DNA of 64,000 bases from Aromatoleum petrolei (GTDB lineage: Bacteria; Pseudomonadota; Gammaproteobacteria; Burkholderiales; Rhodocyclaceae): contig NZ_CP059560.1 in assembly GCF_017894385.1 (NCBI RefSeq), forward strand, positions 806,001 to 870,000, written 5' to 3'. Position 1 is the first letter of the stretch, and the number at the start of each line of letters is the position of its first letter. The notes below the pieces were generated by a model, which saw only the letters and a program-made list of their open reading frames with translations, had not been told where the DNA came from and ran no database searches. Shown here piece by piece: positions 9,700 to 18,870 of this stretch. Both the position numbers and the translations under genes were made by a program.

Positions 9700-10235
9700 T
9701 GGACACACAGGATCCGCGCGAACCCCTTGCCGCCGACCTTATCCTGGCCACGCAGCTCGATCGGGTCACAGCCGAAGCCCGCGGACACCACCGGCTGATC
9801 TTCCTGGAGTGCGTGCCCGACGACGCATTTGCCCTGTGGGCCCGCGCCAAGGCGCTCTCGGAGCCGGACGACGTGGCCTACATCCACCTCCTGGCGAGCG
9901 GCCGAGGCGTCATTTCCGGGGTCATCGTCGGCCTTGAGGTGGACGGCGACGACTTGGACGAAGACCTCAACACCGTGCTCTTCGGGCGGACTCTGGTCCT
10001 CGTGTCCGGCATCGAAAACGCCCGCCAGCAGCTGGGAGAGCGCCTGTTCCAGTGGCTGGAATGGGCCGCCATCCGGCTGCCGCTGACGGTCGCCAATACC
10101 GCGGACGCGACGCCGTTCGTAAGTCGCCTCGGGCGCCACCACGTCGCCGTCGACCAGATCCTCGACGGCCGGTTCTCGGGCACAGCCGCCGAGCTCGCGG
10201 GCCGTGTCATCAAGTCCTCACGGAAGAACCCATGA
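9699..10235 (+). CDS. Conserved ICE transfer-region protein of unknown function
   Basis: A 178-residue soluble, acidic protein without signal peptide or membrane helix. I do not recognise a domain. The body is α/β with LIFLECVPDDAFALW and a run GVIVGLEVDGDDLDEDL. Its ATG overlaps the TGA of the VirB4-like gene and its end overlaps the next ATG, so it is locked into the transfer operon by translational coupling. It may be a cytoplasmic accessory of the ATPase; this is inferred only from position. Confidence 0.65.
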   Translation: MDTQDPREPLAADLILATQLDRVTAEARGHHRLIFLECVPDDAFALWARAKALSEPDDVAYIHLLASGRGVISGVIVGLEVDGDDLDEDLNTVLFGRTLVLVSGIENARQQLGERLFQWLEWAAIRLPLTVANTADATPFVSRLGRHHVAVDQILDGRFSGTAAELAGRVIKSSRKNP

Positions 10236-11551
10236 AGACGATGCGAAGCATTGGCGCCGCCGTCCTCCTTGGGCTCGCCGCCATGGCCCTCCAGGCCGCG
10301 GACATCCCGAGCACCCGATCCGGGCTCTATTACCGGCTGGGAGGCGGCGATTCCGCTTCGCGTGCGGCCAACCCCCACGGCGTGCCCTACAAGCTCACCC
10401 TGTCAGGGGTGGCCCGCCTCCACTACTCGTGCGGAGCCTACGACTTCGAGGTTTCGTTCCAGAACCTCATGAACCGGTTCGCGCAACTCGGCACCCAGGT
10501 CACGAACGCCGTTCAGGCCGGCATCGCCGCGTTGCCGCTGTACCTCTTCCAGCGGGCATCGCCCGGTCTGTACGAGCTATTCCAGACCTACGCGAAGAAG
10601 GCCGAGGTGGCAATCCAGATCGCCACCAAGAGCTGCGAGGAGATGGAGGCCCAGATCAAGGCCGGCGAGGATCCCTACGAGGATTTCATCCGCATGGCGC
10701 GGGGCGAGGCCTGGAAGCAGCAGGCTACCGTCACCAGGGATGTGGTGGTGGCGAAGGACAAGGTAAATGCCAGTGCCGGGAATGAGGGTATCAGTTGGAT
10801 CGGAGGGGAAAAGGCCGGGGGAGTCGCCCAGGAGCCTGTCCGAATAGTGCATGACACAGTATTCGGGGGCTTCAACGTTACAATGGGGCAATCGCCCAAG
10901 ACGCCGGCTGCAGCCTATCCTGCTGTCAAGTTGACTGCGACCTTCCCCTCTCCGGGAAGCGCCGCCACGTTTGGAACGGACGTACTTGGCGATGTGGAGA
11001 TAAGTACCTGCAAGGAAAATGCCTGCCCGGTCCCGCAGTCGAAGACCGGCCTTGGCCTGATTCAGAAGTTCGAGCTTGAAATCCCGGTCGTGCAACGGCA
11101 AGTCGACGCCGTATTTGCCAACGTCGTGCCACGCGGGACGGATCTCGCGGCGGCGTCCGCTCCCGGTATCGTCGTGACCCGCGAGCTCGTCGACGCCATT
11201 CGCGAGCTCCCTGCCATCGAGCAAGGCATTGCGCGCCAGCGCCTGGTCCAGGACGTGGCACTGGCGAGGACCGTCGACAAGGCACTGATCATCCGAAACC
11301 TGCTCCTGACGGGACGGATGATCCCTGAGGTGTACAAGACCGCCAATACACAGATCGAATCCAAGCTCGCCGAGCTGAACCGCCACATCGACGACGTGCT
11401 CTACGAGGCCAATGTCCGTAAGCGCGTCATCTCCGAGACGGCGACCATCCTGCTGGACAATTATCACGCCGCGCGCGCCGCTTCGGCCGCGAATGCCGTG
11501 CAGCAGCCGGTCGACCAGCGGCCCATGATTGACGGGCGGGTCAGGAAATGA
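10232..11551 (+). CDS. TIGR03755 (PFL_4711) family ICE protein, periplasmic, TraH-like position
   Basis: A 439-residue exported protein: signal peptide with cleavage near AADIPS (residue 24), then a mostly helical body with two cysteines (in YSCGAYD and KSCEEME) in the first half and another pair further on (STCKENACP). In related ICEs this gene lies directly before the TraG-N gene and is required for mating. The middle of the gene (about 10740-10900) looks less GC-biased than its neighbours. Function beyond conjugation is unknown. Confidence 0.7.
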   Translation: MKTMRSIGAAVLLGLAAMALQAADIPSTRSGLYYRLGGGDSASRAANPHGVPYKLTLSGVARLHYSCGAYDFEVSFQNLMNRFAQLGTQVTNAVQAGIAALPLYLFQRASPGLYELFQTYAKKAEVAIQIATKSCEEMEAQIKAGEDPYEDFIRMARGEAWKQQATVTRDVVVAKDKVNASAGNEGISWIGGEKAGGVAQEPVRIVHDTVFGGFNVTMGQSPKTPAAAYPAVKLTATFPSPGSAATFGTDVLGDVEISTCKENACPVPQSKTGLGLIQKFELEIPVVQRQVDAVFANVVPRGTDLAAASAPGIVVTRELVDAIRELPAIEQGIARQRLVQDVALARTVDKALIIRNLLLTGRMIPEVYKTANTQIESKLAELNRHIDDVLYEANVRKRVISETATILLDNYHAARAASAANAVQQPVDQRPMIDGRVRK

Positions 11552-11925
11552 CGGTTCATCCGTTGCCGTCGCGACGCCGACGCCTCGTCACTCGTCCTCT
11601 CGCCCGCTCGGTCATGGCCGCACTGCTGGCGATTGTCGGGCTCGCCGCCTTCGTCGTGGTAGCGCTGATTGCGCTCGGATTCCGCGACGATCTGGAGGTC
11701 CTGCATCAGGTCGTCGGGCGGATCAAACCGTACCTGGCCGGATTACACCTCCTCGCGATCGGCGCCCTGTGGCTTGCCTGGCCGTGGCTCACCCGCCGCT
11801 TGCCGGCGCACTGGCCCAACGAAGCCCGCGCGGCCTTCCTGGGCGCGCGCCACCGGATCTGCATCGGCTTGCTCTTCATCGAGCTCATCGTGGTGCTCGG
11901 AATTCCATTCGGCCACAGCATGTAG
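11548..11925 (+). CDS. Small inner-membrane protein of the transfer operon
   Basis: A 125-residue protein with three predicted membrane helices (about residues 16-42, 60-78 and 98-120) and a strongly basic N-terminus (SRRRRLVTRPLARS). Start overlaps the previous stop (ATGA). I do not recognise the family by name; it is regularly found between the TIGR03755 and TraG-N genes in ICEs of this class, as far as I remember. Confidence 0.6.
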   Translation: MTVHPLPSRRRRLVTRPLARSVMAALLAIVGLAAFVVVALIALGFRDDLEVLHQVVGRIKPYLAGLHLLAIGALWLAWPWLTRRLPAHWPNEARAAFLGARHRICIGLLFIELIVVLGIPFGHSM

Positions 11926-11936
11926 GAGGACCTGCC

Positions 11937-13526
11937 GTGAGCGTCGACAGTTACCTGGAGCTCTTCACCACCATGTACGGTTGGGCGTTCGCGGGCATCT
12001 TTCGCGACATCCTCGTGGACACTGGCATCATCTTCCTCCCCTTCCTCTTCATCATCATCGGCACCTGGTTGCGCGCCCATGAAATGAACGCCGTCGAAGG
12101 CGCCGATGCGGCCTGGATGGTGAGGAAAATGGAGGTCGAGTTCTGGACCGCCATCTTCGTCATGGCCTTCTGCTTCACGCCGGTCGGCACCAGCCTCCAA
12201 AACGTCAGTCTCCGCCACACGCCCGCAGCGACCGCACTCAATCCGGCTCCCGCCACTGCAACCGGAACGAGCTCGGACAGCACCTACGACGATGCCTTCA
12301 GCTCGGTGCCGCAGAACCTCGCGCTGCCCCCCTGGTGGTTTTCCGTCATGGGCCTGTCTGCCGGGTTCAATGATGCGGTGCGCGGCGGCATCTCGGGCGG
12401 CTTGAGCGGCCTCCGGGAAGTGGAAGAATTCGCCCGCTCCGCCGCGGTGGAGGATCCGACCCTGCGCGCGGAGGTGCAGCGCTTCTACAACGAATGCTAC
12501 CTGCCAGGCCGGTCCCGTTATCTCGAAAATCCGCCATCCCCTGCCGCGGCTGCCGCGCTGGAGGCCTACGGCGAAGGGGATCCCGACTGGATGGGAAGCC
12601 ACGCCTTTCAGGCCGACCCGAACCTCTACCCGGCCCTGCATGCGCGTGCCGGCGTGCCGGGGTTCGCTCTCGACAAAGCCGTCCAGGATGCGGATATGGA
12701 TGCCAACACCGCAGTCCCGGACTACGGGCGCCCCACCTGTCTCGAATGGTGGGCGGATCCTGCGATCGGCGTGCGAGCCAAGCTGGTCAAGGGCGTCGGC
12801 AATCTCGCGGCGATGCCGACCTCGCTGACCGAGAAGGTGGCGCTGGTGTTCAGCCCAGTCGCCGTCGAGAAGCGGGAGGACGGATTGGCAAGGCTCGCCA
12901 CGGGGCGGTCAAATCCGGCGCTCGCGCCCGAGACGATGCTCCCCGATGACAATCGCCGCTGGTACCAGGCCTTACTCGGAGCCGGACCCGACGTCGCAGG
13001 AATGGCGGGGATGGTGAACAAGGCGCTCCACACCCAGGCTTCCCGCTTTCCCATCATCCAGTTTGCAACCCTGGCCCAGCCCCTGATCCTCATGGGCATC
13101 TACATGTTCCTGCCCCTGATCCTGGTCTTCGGGCGCTACAGCCTTCAAATCATGTTCCTGGGCGCGCTCGCCATCTTCACGGTCAAGCTTTGGGCGGTCC
13201 TCTGGTACATCGCGATGTGGATCGACGAACACCTGTGGATCGCGATGTACCCGGACGCCGAGCACCTTCTACTCAACGTCCTGCACCTGGAGTTCGACGC
13301 GGCGCTCAAGCGTAGCACCTTGAATACGCTCCTCATCGGCCTTTATCTCGGCCTACCCCTGATCTGGAGCGGGATGATGGGATGGGCGAGCCTGCACGTA
13401 GTGCATGGCATCGATGCCATGAAGCACAGTGCAATCACAGCGGGCATGGCGGCGGGCCAATCCGGAGCACATATCGCCACCCGCTTTGTTGGTGGTGTCG
13501 GGCACACACTCCGGCGGGGACGATGA
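11937..13526 (+). CDS. traG: TraG N-terminal domain protein (mating-pair stabilisation)
   Basis: A 529-residue polytopic membrane protein. The N-terminal part (SVDSYLELFTTMYGW, helix at about 16-42) and helices near 60-85, 380-410 and 425-450 match the TraG_N family (mating-pair formation and stabilisation). The large middle loop (about 85-375) should be periplasmic. GTG at 11937 is preferred: AGGAGG lies 6 bp upstream and the residues before it in the open frame look like shadow coding. It lacks the long C-terminal domain of F-plasmid TraG, as is usual for G-type ICEs. Confidence 0.75.
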   Translation: MSVDSYLELFTTMYGWAFAGIFRDILVDTGIIFLPFLFIIIGTWLRAHEMNAVEGADAAWMVRKMEVEFWTAIFVMAFCFTPVGTSLQNVSLRHTPAATALNPAPATATGTSSDSTYDDAFSSVPQNLALPPWWFSVMGLSAGFNDAVRGGISGGLSGLREVEEFARSAAVEDPTLRAEVQRFYNECYLPGRSRYLENPPSPAAAAALEAYGEGDPDWMGSHAFQADPNLYPALHARAGVPGFALDKAVQDADMDANTAVPDYGRPTCLEWWADPAIGVRAKLVKGVGNLAAMPTSLTEKVALVFSPVAVEKREDGLARLATGRSNPALAPETMLPDDNRRWYQALLGAGPDVAGMAGMVNKALHTQASRFPIIQFATLAQPLILMGIYMFLPLILVFGRYSLQIMFLGALAIFTVKLWAVLWYIAMWIDEHLWIAMYPDAEHLLLNVLHLEFDAALKRSTLNTLLIGLYLGLPLIWSGMMGWASLHVVHGIDAMKHSAITAGMAAGQSGAHIATRFVGGVGHTLRRGR

Positions 13527-13540
13527 TGATGGCGTCAGAC

Positions 13541-13849
13541 TCAGAAATGGACGATGGGGTCGCCGGAATATGCGCCGACTCGCTCCCCGTTGCGACCGAC
13601 AGAGATCGGTTCGCGACCATGCACCGTGTAACCGGTGTAAGCCCCCTCGGTATTGTCCAAGCCCCCAAAAGGTCCGTAGTCGAACGGCGCGATGTCATTT
13701 CGCCCGAACGCGTCAGTGCCGCGTTCATGGTTCTCTGCATCCGCATCACGCCCTGTCGTCAGGAAGAAAGCCAACGGCTTCGCCATGCCCGCCAGGAGGG
13801 CAAACGCGCAAACGAACGGCGTACGGATCAGGTTCGCAATTGGCTTCAT
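13541..13849 (-). CDS. Small exported protein encoded antisense within the transfer block
   Basis: A 102-residue protein on the opposite strand to all of its neighbours. It has a perfect AGGAGG 6 bp before the ATG and an N-terminal hydrophobic helix (FVCAFALLAGMAKPLAFFL). The rest is polar with Gly/Asp/Asn (DYGPFGGLDNTEGAYTGY). The + strand frame across this stretch looks like a shadow. It therefore sits convergent to traG and divergent from the DsbC-like gene. Function unknown. Confidence 0.6.
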   Translation of the reverse strand: MKPIANLIRTPFVCAFALLAGMAKPLAFFLTTGRDADAENHERGTDAFGRNDIAPFDYGPFGGLDNTEGAYTGYTVHGREPISVGRNGERVGAYSGDPIVHF

Positions 13850-13881
13850 ACGTGCCTCCTACACAGGTGAGGAATGTACCA

Positions 13882-14700
13882 ATGACAATCACCCACTCTG
13901 AAAAATACGCCGCCCGACCCGGTACGTACACCTCGAAGATGTACCGCGCTGTAAGTCATGTGGCGGGCGCGATCCTCCTGTCCTTCTCCCTCGGCATCGC
14001 CACGGCCGATCCGATCAAGGCGTCCGACGACATCAAGGCCGCCGTCACGCGCAACACCGCCGGACAGGTCCGGCCCGACTCGGTGGCCCCCACGCCAGTT
14101 TCCGGCATCTACGAGATCGTCAATGGAACGGACGTCTTCTATGTGGACGCGACCGGGCGCTACGCCTTCGTGGAGGGTCGCCTGGTGGACATGGTTGATC
14201 GCCGCGACCTCACGCAGGCGAGGCTCGAAGCGCTCGCGGCAATCCCCTTCGCCGATCTGCCGCTCGACCTTGCGATCAAGACGGTGCGCGGGAACGGCTC
14301 GCGGCGGCTCGCCGTGTTCGAGGATCCGGCTTGCCCTGCGTGCCGGTCGCTGCAGCCTACGCTCGCCGCACTCGACAATGTGACGATCTACACCTTCACG
14401 TACCCCGTTGTCTCCCCCGAATCGATTCCCGCAGCGGTGGCCGCCTGGTGCGGCACGGGCGGTCAACAGGCCGGTAAATGGCAGGCCTACATGGAAGGCG
14501 CGCCGGCGCCACGGCAGATCGAGCCCCACTGCGAGCCGGCCATGGAGCGGGTCGGGCGGATTGTCGAGTTCGGACGTAGCCGTGGTATCCGCAACACGCC
14601 AACCCTCGTGCTGACCAATGGGCGCCGGCTGGTCGGCACGATCCCCGGCGCCGAGCTCGAGGAAGCCCTGACGCGCGCAGCCGGGGAAGCAGGCAAGTGA
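13882..14700 (+). CDS. DsbC-like periplasmic thiol:disulfide interchange protein
   Basis: A 272-residue thioredoxin-fold protein. Active site is CPAC (residues 151-154) and the cis-proline loop reads NTPTLVL near residue 236, both expected in DsbC/DsbG. The N-terminal third resembles the DsbC dimerisation domain. The signal peptide lies at about 20-42 if the ATG at 13882 is used (GAGG 9 bp upstream); the second ATG at 13939 gives a more usual signal peptide and may be the true start. It probably isomerises disulfides in cysteine-containing mating proteins such as those at 10232 and 15128. Confidence 0.75.
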   Translation: MTITHSEKYAARPGTYTSKMYRAVSHVAGAILLSFSLGIATADPIKASDDIKAAVTRNTAGQVRPDSVAPTPVSGIYEIVNGTDVFYVDATGRYAFVEGRLVDMVDRRDLTQARLEALAAIPFADLPLDLAIKTVRGNGSRRLAVFEDPACPACRSLQPTLAALDNVTIYTFTYPVVSPESIPAAVAAWCGTGGQQAGKWQAYMEGAPAPRQIEPHCEPAMERVGRIVEFGRSRGIRNTPTLVLTNGRRLVGTIPGAELEEALTRAAGEAGK

Positions 14701-15116
14701 GCGCGACGTTGCGCCAGCTCGTCGCGTCGCTGGCCTGTACCGCCGCCCTTCCGCCCGTTCAGGCTCAGGAGCGGGTCGAGGTCTTCCTGCTCGGCACCCA
14801 GCACGTGCGCGGCACGGGAACGGCGACGGTGTATCACGTTGACGGCATGGAGCGAATCAATGCCGCCCTGTCCGCCGGGCTACCCCCCGACCCCGCTCAT
14901 GCCGAAGCGATCGCCAAGCGCCGCTTCGAGGCGCTCACCGAGGCCGACCGCCAGGCGATCGGGACCAGCGCACAGGGCCTGGCCGCGGCCATGCAGTACC
15001 GGCTCACCAAGGTGCCGGCGATCGTCTTCGATGGGGCGGCCGTGGTTTACGGCGTGGGGGACGTGAATCAGGCCCGCGCCATCTACCAGACATGGCTTGC
15101 CCGGCGCGGTCGGTAG
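14697..15116 (+). CDS. TIGR03757 (PFL_4709) family ICE protein, exported
   Basis: A 139-residue periplasmic protein, GTG start overlapping the DsbC-like stop (GTGA), signal peptide ending at VQAQ (about residue 24). The remainder resembles a redox-inactive thioredoxin-like fold (VEVFLLGTQH near the start, VPAIVFDGAAVVYG near the end), with no CxxC. TIGR03757 proteins always precede TIGR03756 in these operons, as here. Confidence 0.7.
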   Translation: MSATLRQLVASLACTAALPPVQAQERVEVFLLGTQHVRGTGTATVYHVDGMERINAALSAGLPPDPAHAEAIAKRRFEALTEADRQAIGTSAQGLAAAMQYRLTKVPAIVFDGAAVVYGVGDVNQARAIYQTWLARRGR

Positions 15117-15127
15117 GAGGAAGCGGC

Positions 15128-16156
15128 ATGCGCGCGTTCTCCGTCACCCGGTCGGCCGCGACGCGACGTCTGCGCACGCTCCTGGCCGCCTGCGTCGTCA
15201 CCTGCGCGCCCCAGTCGGGCGCCTTGGAGATCACCTCCACCGCTGCCCTCCTCGCCCAGGCAGTCGCAAGCTACCCGGCCTGCGCTGCCTGGCATGTGTC
15301 GGGGATCTGCTACTGGTTGCAGTGCACGCCCGTCGGCTGCTCCATCCGCACGTCTACCCGCTTCAGCCACTTCGCCCCCGACCTGGTAGTGAGCACCTAC
15401 CACGATGTGGCCACGCACCCCTGGCCCGAGATCGGCATCCCGCTCGCAGCCGCGAGCCGAGGGCTCCTCGGGACACTGCTCGGCGTCGACTTGGCCGACA
15501 GCGCCGGCACACAATCTCAGGCCGATCGCACAGACAAGCAGCGGCGCTTCCGCGACGCGGATGTCATCGGCCATCCCGCGGCTGGACTGCCCGACCTCGT
15601 CACCTGCCCCTCGGCCGTGATTCCCTTCGTGCCCTACTACCAATCGCCCCTGGACGCGGCCGTGTGGCGTTCTTATCTGCCGGCAGAGCTCCTGCTTCCG
15701 GCCTCCTGGGTGCCGGGCATGCGCGAGGTCGGCACCTGGCCACTTAACACCTGGGGCAACCTCTATCCACGCACCGGCGAGGTGGTGCAACAGCACGAGG
15801 TCAAGGCCGCCGCGGTCCTGTCGCAGCGCATCGCCGATTTCATCACCCGACCGGCGCAGCCGCACGTCTACGCCTACGTCCCCTCGGGGGGCACGCGGCG
15901 CCGGCGCGGTCAGCTGGTGTGGGATCCGCCGCCGGCGCGGGAGAACGATCCCATGGGTGGCCTGTGGCAGATGAACGTCGCGCTCCCCACACCCTGCCAC
16001 GTCTTCGGGCTCAATGACACTGCGAGCCCAGTCTCCTACGGCGACGCCATGACCACCCGTTCCGGAAGCTACGCCTACACGCTGTGGCGTCCGTACGCCT
16101 GCTGCCGGGTGCGCGGCCAGATCTTTCTCGGCAGCATCCAGTTCGGCTTGTGGTGA
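15128..16156 (+). CDS. TIGR03756 (PFL_4710) family ICE protein, TraU-like
   Basis: A 342-residue exported, cysteine-rich protein (for example CAAWHVSGICYWLQC and the C-terminal CCRVRGQ), fitting the TraU-like families that need DsbC-type isomerases. The signal peptide runs to about residue 36 (LLAACVVTCAPQSGA). RBS is GGAGGAAGCGG before ATG 15128. The closeness to a disulfide isomerase gene supports the need for several disulfides. Confidence 0.75.
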   Translation: MRAFSVTRSAATRRLRTLLAACVVTCAPQSGALEITSTAALLAQAVASYPACAAWHVSGICYWLQCTPVGCSIRTSTRFSHFAPDLVVSTYHDVATHPWPEIGIPLAAASRGLLGTLLGVDLADSAGTQSQADRTDKQRRFRDADVIGHPAAGLPDLVTCPSAVIPFVPYYQSPLDAAVWRSYLPAELLLPASWVPGMREVGTWPLNTWGNLYPRTGEVVQQHEVKAAAVLSQRIADFITRPAQPHVYAYVPSGGTRRRRGQLVWDPPPARENDPMGGLWQMNVALPTPCHVFGLNDTASPVSYGDAMTTRSGSYAYTLWRPYACCRVRGQIFLGSIQFGLW

Positions 16157-16161
16157 ATGCG

Positions 16162-16695
16162 ATGAATCCGATCCGTTTCATCCCCATGCTGGCCGTTCTT
16201 CTCGCCGCGCCGTCCTGGTCGGCGCCCCCCCTTGCCAGCCGGCCGCCCACCGTCATCCACGACGCCGGAGGCATGCCGCTCGCGCCATACTTCGAACCGT
16301 TCGCCGACGACGTCGGCGAAGCGGCGCCGGCCCCCCAGATGCCGGCGCAACTACAGCCGCCTCAGCTCTTCCCGGTGGTCTCGACCCGCGCAGGGCCCGG
16401 TCGGTTGCTGCAGAACCCAATGCCCAGCAAGCTGCCGGGCGGACCCGGGCAGCCCATCTTCATAGTCGGCGACGACCCGGCCTCCCTCGAATGGCTGCAA
16501 CGCAATGCGGACGCATTGCGTCGGATGGGCGCGCGGGGGATCGTCGCGTCCGTAGGCACTCGGGAGGATTTCCTGCGACTGCGGGCCTCGGCCGACCTGC
16601 ATATGGTGCCTATGTCGGCCGATGCGCTCCTCGAGGCGGCCGGGATTCACGTCTGGCCCGTCCTCATCGGCGCCGACGGGGCGATTTCGCAGTAG
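16162..16695 (+). CDS. TIGR03765 (PFL_4695) family ICE protein, exported
   Basis: A 177-residue protein with signal peptide (FIPMLAVLLAAPSWSA, cut near residue 20). The mature part ends in a compact domain with IFIVGDDPASLEWLQ and ADALLEAAGIHVWPVLIG, features I associate with TIGR03765. The start at 16162 lies 5 bp after the TraU-like stop; no strong RBS is visible, so translation may be coupled. Its role in conjugation is unknown. Confidence 0.6.
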   Translation: MNPIRFIPMLAVLLAAPSWSAPPLASRPPTVIHDAGGMPLAPYFEPFADDVGEAAPAPQMPAQLQPPQLFPVVSTRAGPGRLLQNPMPSKLPGGPGQPIFIVGDDPASLEWLQRNADALRRMGARGIVASVGTREDFLRLRASADLHMVPMSADALLEAAGIHVWPVLIGADGAISQ

Positions 16696-16706
16696 GAGGT
16701 CACGCC

Positions 16707-17267
16707 ATGAATCAGAGAATCAACCTCCCGCAGGGGCTTACCATCGGCCTTGCCCTCGTCTACTCGGGCGTACCCCCGGCTGCAGACACGTCGCACGGCG
16801 ATTTCCAGCCCCTCGCCGCCGCGCTCTTCGCGGCGGTGCCGCCGGCCGCGTTGTCTCAGACAGACCGGGCCGAAATCTCGGCCCTCACCCCTCTCGCCCT
16901 GCACAACGGCGTCGTCGTGAGCAGCCTCCCCGGCTGCGAAACGGCGATGCATCCCGAGGTGATCCTCGAAGACCTGAACGGCGACGGCGGGCCAGAGGTC
17001 TTCGTCGTCGCCGGCAATACCTGCACGTCGGGTATGACGGGCAGCAGCGTCTGGCTGTTCGCCAAGCGCCTCGGCGGGCGCTGGGGCCAGCGCCTCGACG
17101 TCATGGCGGCCGCCTACCGCGTGCTGCCAACAACGACTGAGGGGTGGCACGACCTGGCCGTCGGCGGCCGTGGGTTGTGCCAAGGGGTGTGGCGCCTCGC
17201 CGCGGACGGTAGGTACCGGTACGCGCGCTCCATCAGGCCCGACGGCACACCGTGCCCAAGCCAATAG
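16707..17267 (+). CDS. Hypothetical exported protein with a calcium-loop-like motif
   Basis: A 186-residue protein with a weak signal sequence (residues 8-26) and AGGAGG 6 bp before the ATG. It contains DLNGDGGPEVFVV, an Asp/Asn-Gly loop like those in FG-GAP or dockerin calcium sites, and six cysteines that could form disulfides. I cannot assign a family. Position in the operon suggests a periplasmic mating accessory. The fold may be a single β-propeller-like repeat; this is speculative. Confidence 0.6.
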   Translation: MNQRINLPQGLTIGLALVYSGVPPAADTSHGDFQPLAAALFAAVPPAALSQTDRAEISALTPLALHNGVVVSSLPGCETAMHPEVILEDLNGDGGPEVFVVAGNTCTSGMTGSSVWLFAKRLGGRWGQRLDVMAAAYRVLPTTTEGWHDLAVGGRGLCQGVWRLAADGRYRYARSIRPDGTPCPSQ

Positions 17268-17277
17268 GCGACGTGGC

Positions 17278-18195
17278 ATGAACGCCCGTATACAGCTCGC
17301 GCTCGTCCTGCTTCTGCTGGCCGGCCTCGTCTGGGCCGGCGTGGCCTACACCGATTTCCTCAAAGCGCTCGGGCAGCGGGAGAGCACGATGAACCCGGCG
17401 GTCACCAACCAGTTCGGTCACGTCGGTCTTTTCCAGTTCGGCGAGGCAGCCCTGCAGGACGCAGGCCTCTACGCCGGCGACGGCACGCCGAAGACCAACG
17501 ACTGGGCGGGCCGCTTCACCGGCAAGTACGGGGTCAATTCGCTGACCGATCTTCTCGCGAATCCCGACGCCCAGATCCAAGCGGTAACCGCTTACCACGA
17601 GCAGGAGTGGAACGCGCTCAGGAAAGTCCATGGCGCCGAAAGCTACCTGGGGACGACGATCAATGGCATCCCCATCACCGCGTCGGGTCTCGTCGCCGCG
17701 GCACACCTCGTGGGCGCTGGCGCCGTAGGGGAGTGGTTGAGATCGGGTGGGGCGACCGATCCGGCCGACGGCAACGGCACCAAGCTCGTCTCCTACCTGG
17801 GGCAGTTTGCCGGCTATACACTGGCCTTCACGCCCCCCAGCTACGCCGAGGTCCTCGCCGCCACGCCCTCAAGCGGCTCGCCGGGCGGCTATGTCCATAC
17901 CCCTGCCCCCTTGACGCCGTCGGCCGGGACAGGCTCCGCCGCCTTGCTCAAGGGCACGAGCTTCGGCTACACCTCCGCCGCCCAAGGCTTCTTCGGCGCC
18001 ACCGGCTACCAGATGGGGCAGGTCAGGCAGTTGCTGGTCGGAATTGCAGCAATGGCCCTCGTTACCTGGATCGCATGGGTCGTCGTCGCCAAGTGGCGCG
18101 GCCTGTCGGAGGGATTTGATACAAAGCGGGATCTCGCGGTCGACGTCGGCCGCGCTATTGTTCTGACATGGATTGTGCTGCTCATCATGATGTAG
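17278..18195 (+). CDS. Lytic transglycosylase-like protein with a C-terminal TIGR03758-like membrane domain
   Basis: A 305-residue protein. After an N-terminal export helix (7-25) the sequence FLKALGQREST with GHVGLFQFGEAAL resembles the SLT/goose-lysozyme fold, with Glu in QRES as the likely catalytic acid. Such enzymes open the peptidoglycan for the conjugation channel. From about residue 235 the protein becomes a two-helix membrane domain with FFGATGYQMGQVRQLLVG and ending LTWIVLLIMM, close in layout to the 76-residue protein at 1890. The fusion would tether the enzyme to the inner membrane. Confidence 0.65.
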   Translation: MNARIQLALVLLLLAGLVWAGVAYTDFLKALGQRESTMNPAVTNQFGHVGLFQFGEAALQDAGLYAGDGTPKTNDWAGRFTGKYGVNSLTDLLANPDAQIQAVTAYHEQEWNALRKVHGAESYLGTTINGIPITASGLVAAAHLVGAGAVGEWLRSGGATDPADGNGTKLVSYLGQFAGYTLAFTPPSYAEVLAATPSSGSPGGYVHTPAPLTPSAGTGSAALLKGTSFGYTSAAQGFFGATGYQMGQVRQLLVGIAAMALVTWIAWVVVAKWRGLSEGFDTKRDLAVDVGRAIVLTWIVLLIMM

Positions 18196-18221
18196 GTCTG
18201 ATGACTTCCATGGAGGCGATG

Positions 18222-18854
18222 ATGAAACGAACGCCATACCTGGCCGCCCTCCTTCTGGTGGCGCCCCTGCAGCCTGCTCGCGCCGACGTGCTCGACGGCC
18301 TGATCTTCGGCGCCAAGTGCATAGGCGCTGCCGATCGCAAGGCCTGCGAGGAGCAAGCCAAACGCGAGGCTGACGAAACGCGCGAGCGAGTGCGACAGCA
18401 GTCGAGCCCGAGCGCACCGACCATGATGAATCTCGACGCGCCCGAAGATACCCTCGGCAAGAAGATCTATCGGAACTGGCGCAACAACGTGGTGTGCAAC
18501 CCATTCTCTACGCGCTCGGTTCGCGACGTCGATTCAACTTATGCGCGGGTGATGAGCCGGTACAGCTTCGTTACTCCGAACCAGGCCAAGGTTCAATCAG
18601 GAACCGGCGAGGCGGGACTCTACATCTCGGGTTATCTCCACGAGACCACTCCCGGCGCCCTTTACCGCCTCGAACAGGTAGTGCAATCGCCCGACGTGGC
18701 CAACGGCCAGCGCCAGTACAAGCTGCGGCTCGACCTCGCCCGCGACGGCTCCGGCACCCGCGTCACCGGCGAGTATTGCGTCACCACCGATGACCCCGCC
18801 GGCTGGCGGGATCTGCCGGCCAAGATCCGCTTGAGCCTCGACAATACCTTCTGA
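18222..18854 (+). CDS. Hypothetical exported protein at the end of the transfer operon
   Basis: A 210-residue protein with signal peptide (LAALLLVAPLQPARA). Of several in-frame ATGs, 18222 is preferred because GGAGG sits 5 bp upstream; starts at 18168 and 18219 remain possible. It has a charged helical segment (CEEQAKREADETRERVRQQ) followed by a probable β domain with two cysteines (VVCNPF, GEYCVTT). No family recognised. It is the last large gene of the transfer block. Confidence 0.6.
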   Translation: MKRTPYLAALLLVAPLQPARADVLDGLIFGAKCIGAADRKACEEQAKREADETRERVRQQSSPSAPTMMNLDAPEDTLGKKIYRNWRNNVVCNPFSTRSVRDVDSTYARVMSRYSFVTPNQAKVQSGTGEAGLYISGYLHETTPGALYRLEQVVQSPDVANGQRQYKLRLDLARDGSGTRVTGEYCVTTDDPAGWRDLPAKIRLSLDNTF

Positions 18855-18870
18855 CCACCGGAGCCTCACC

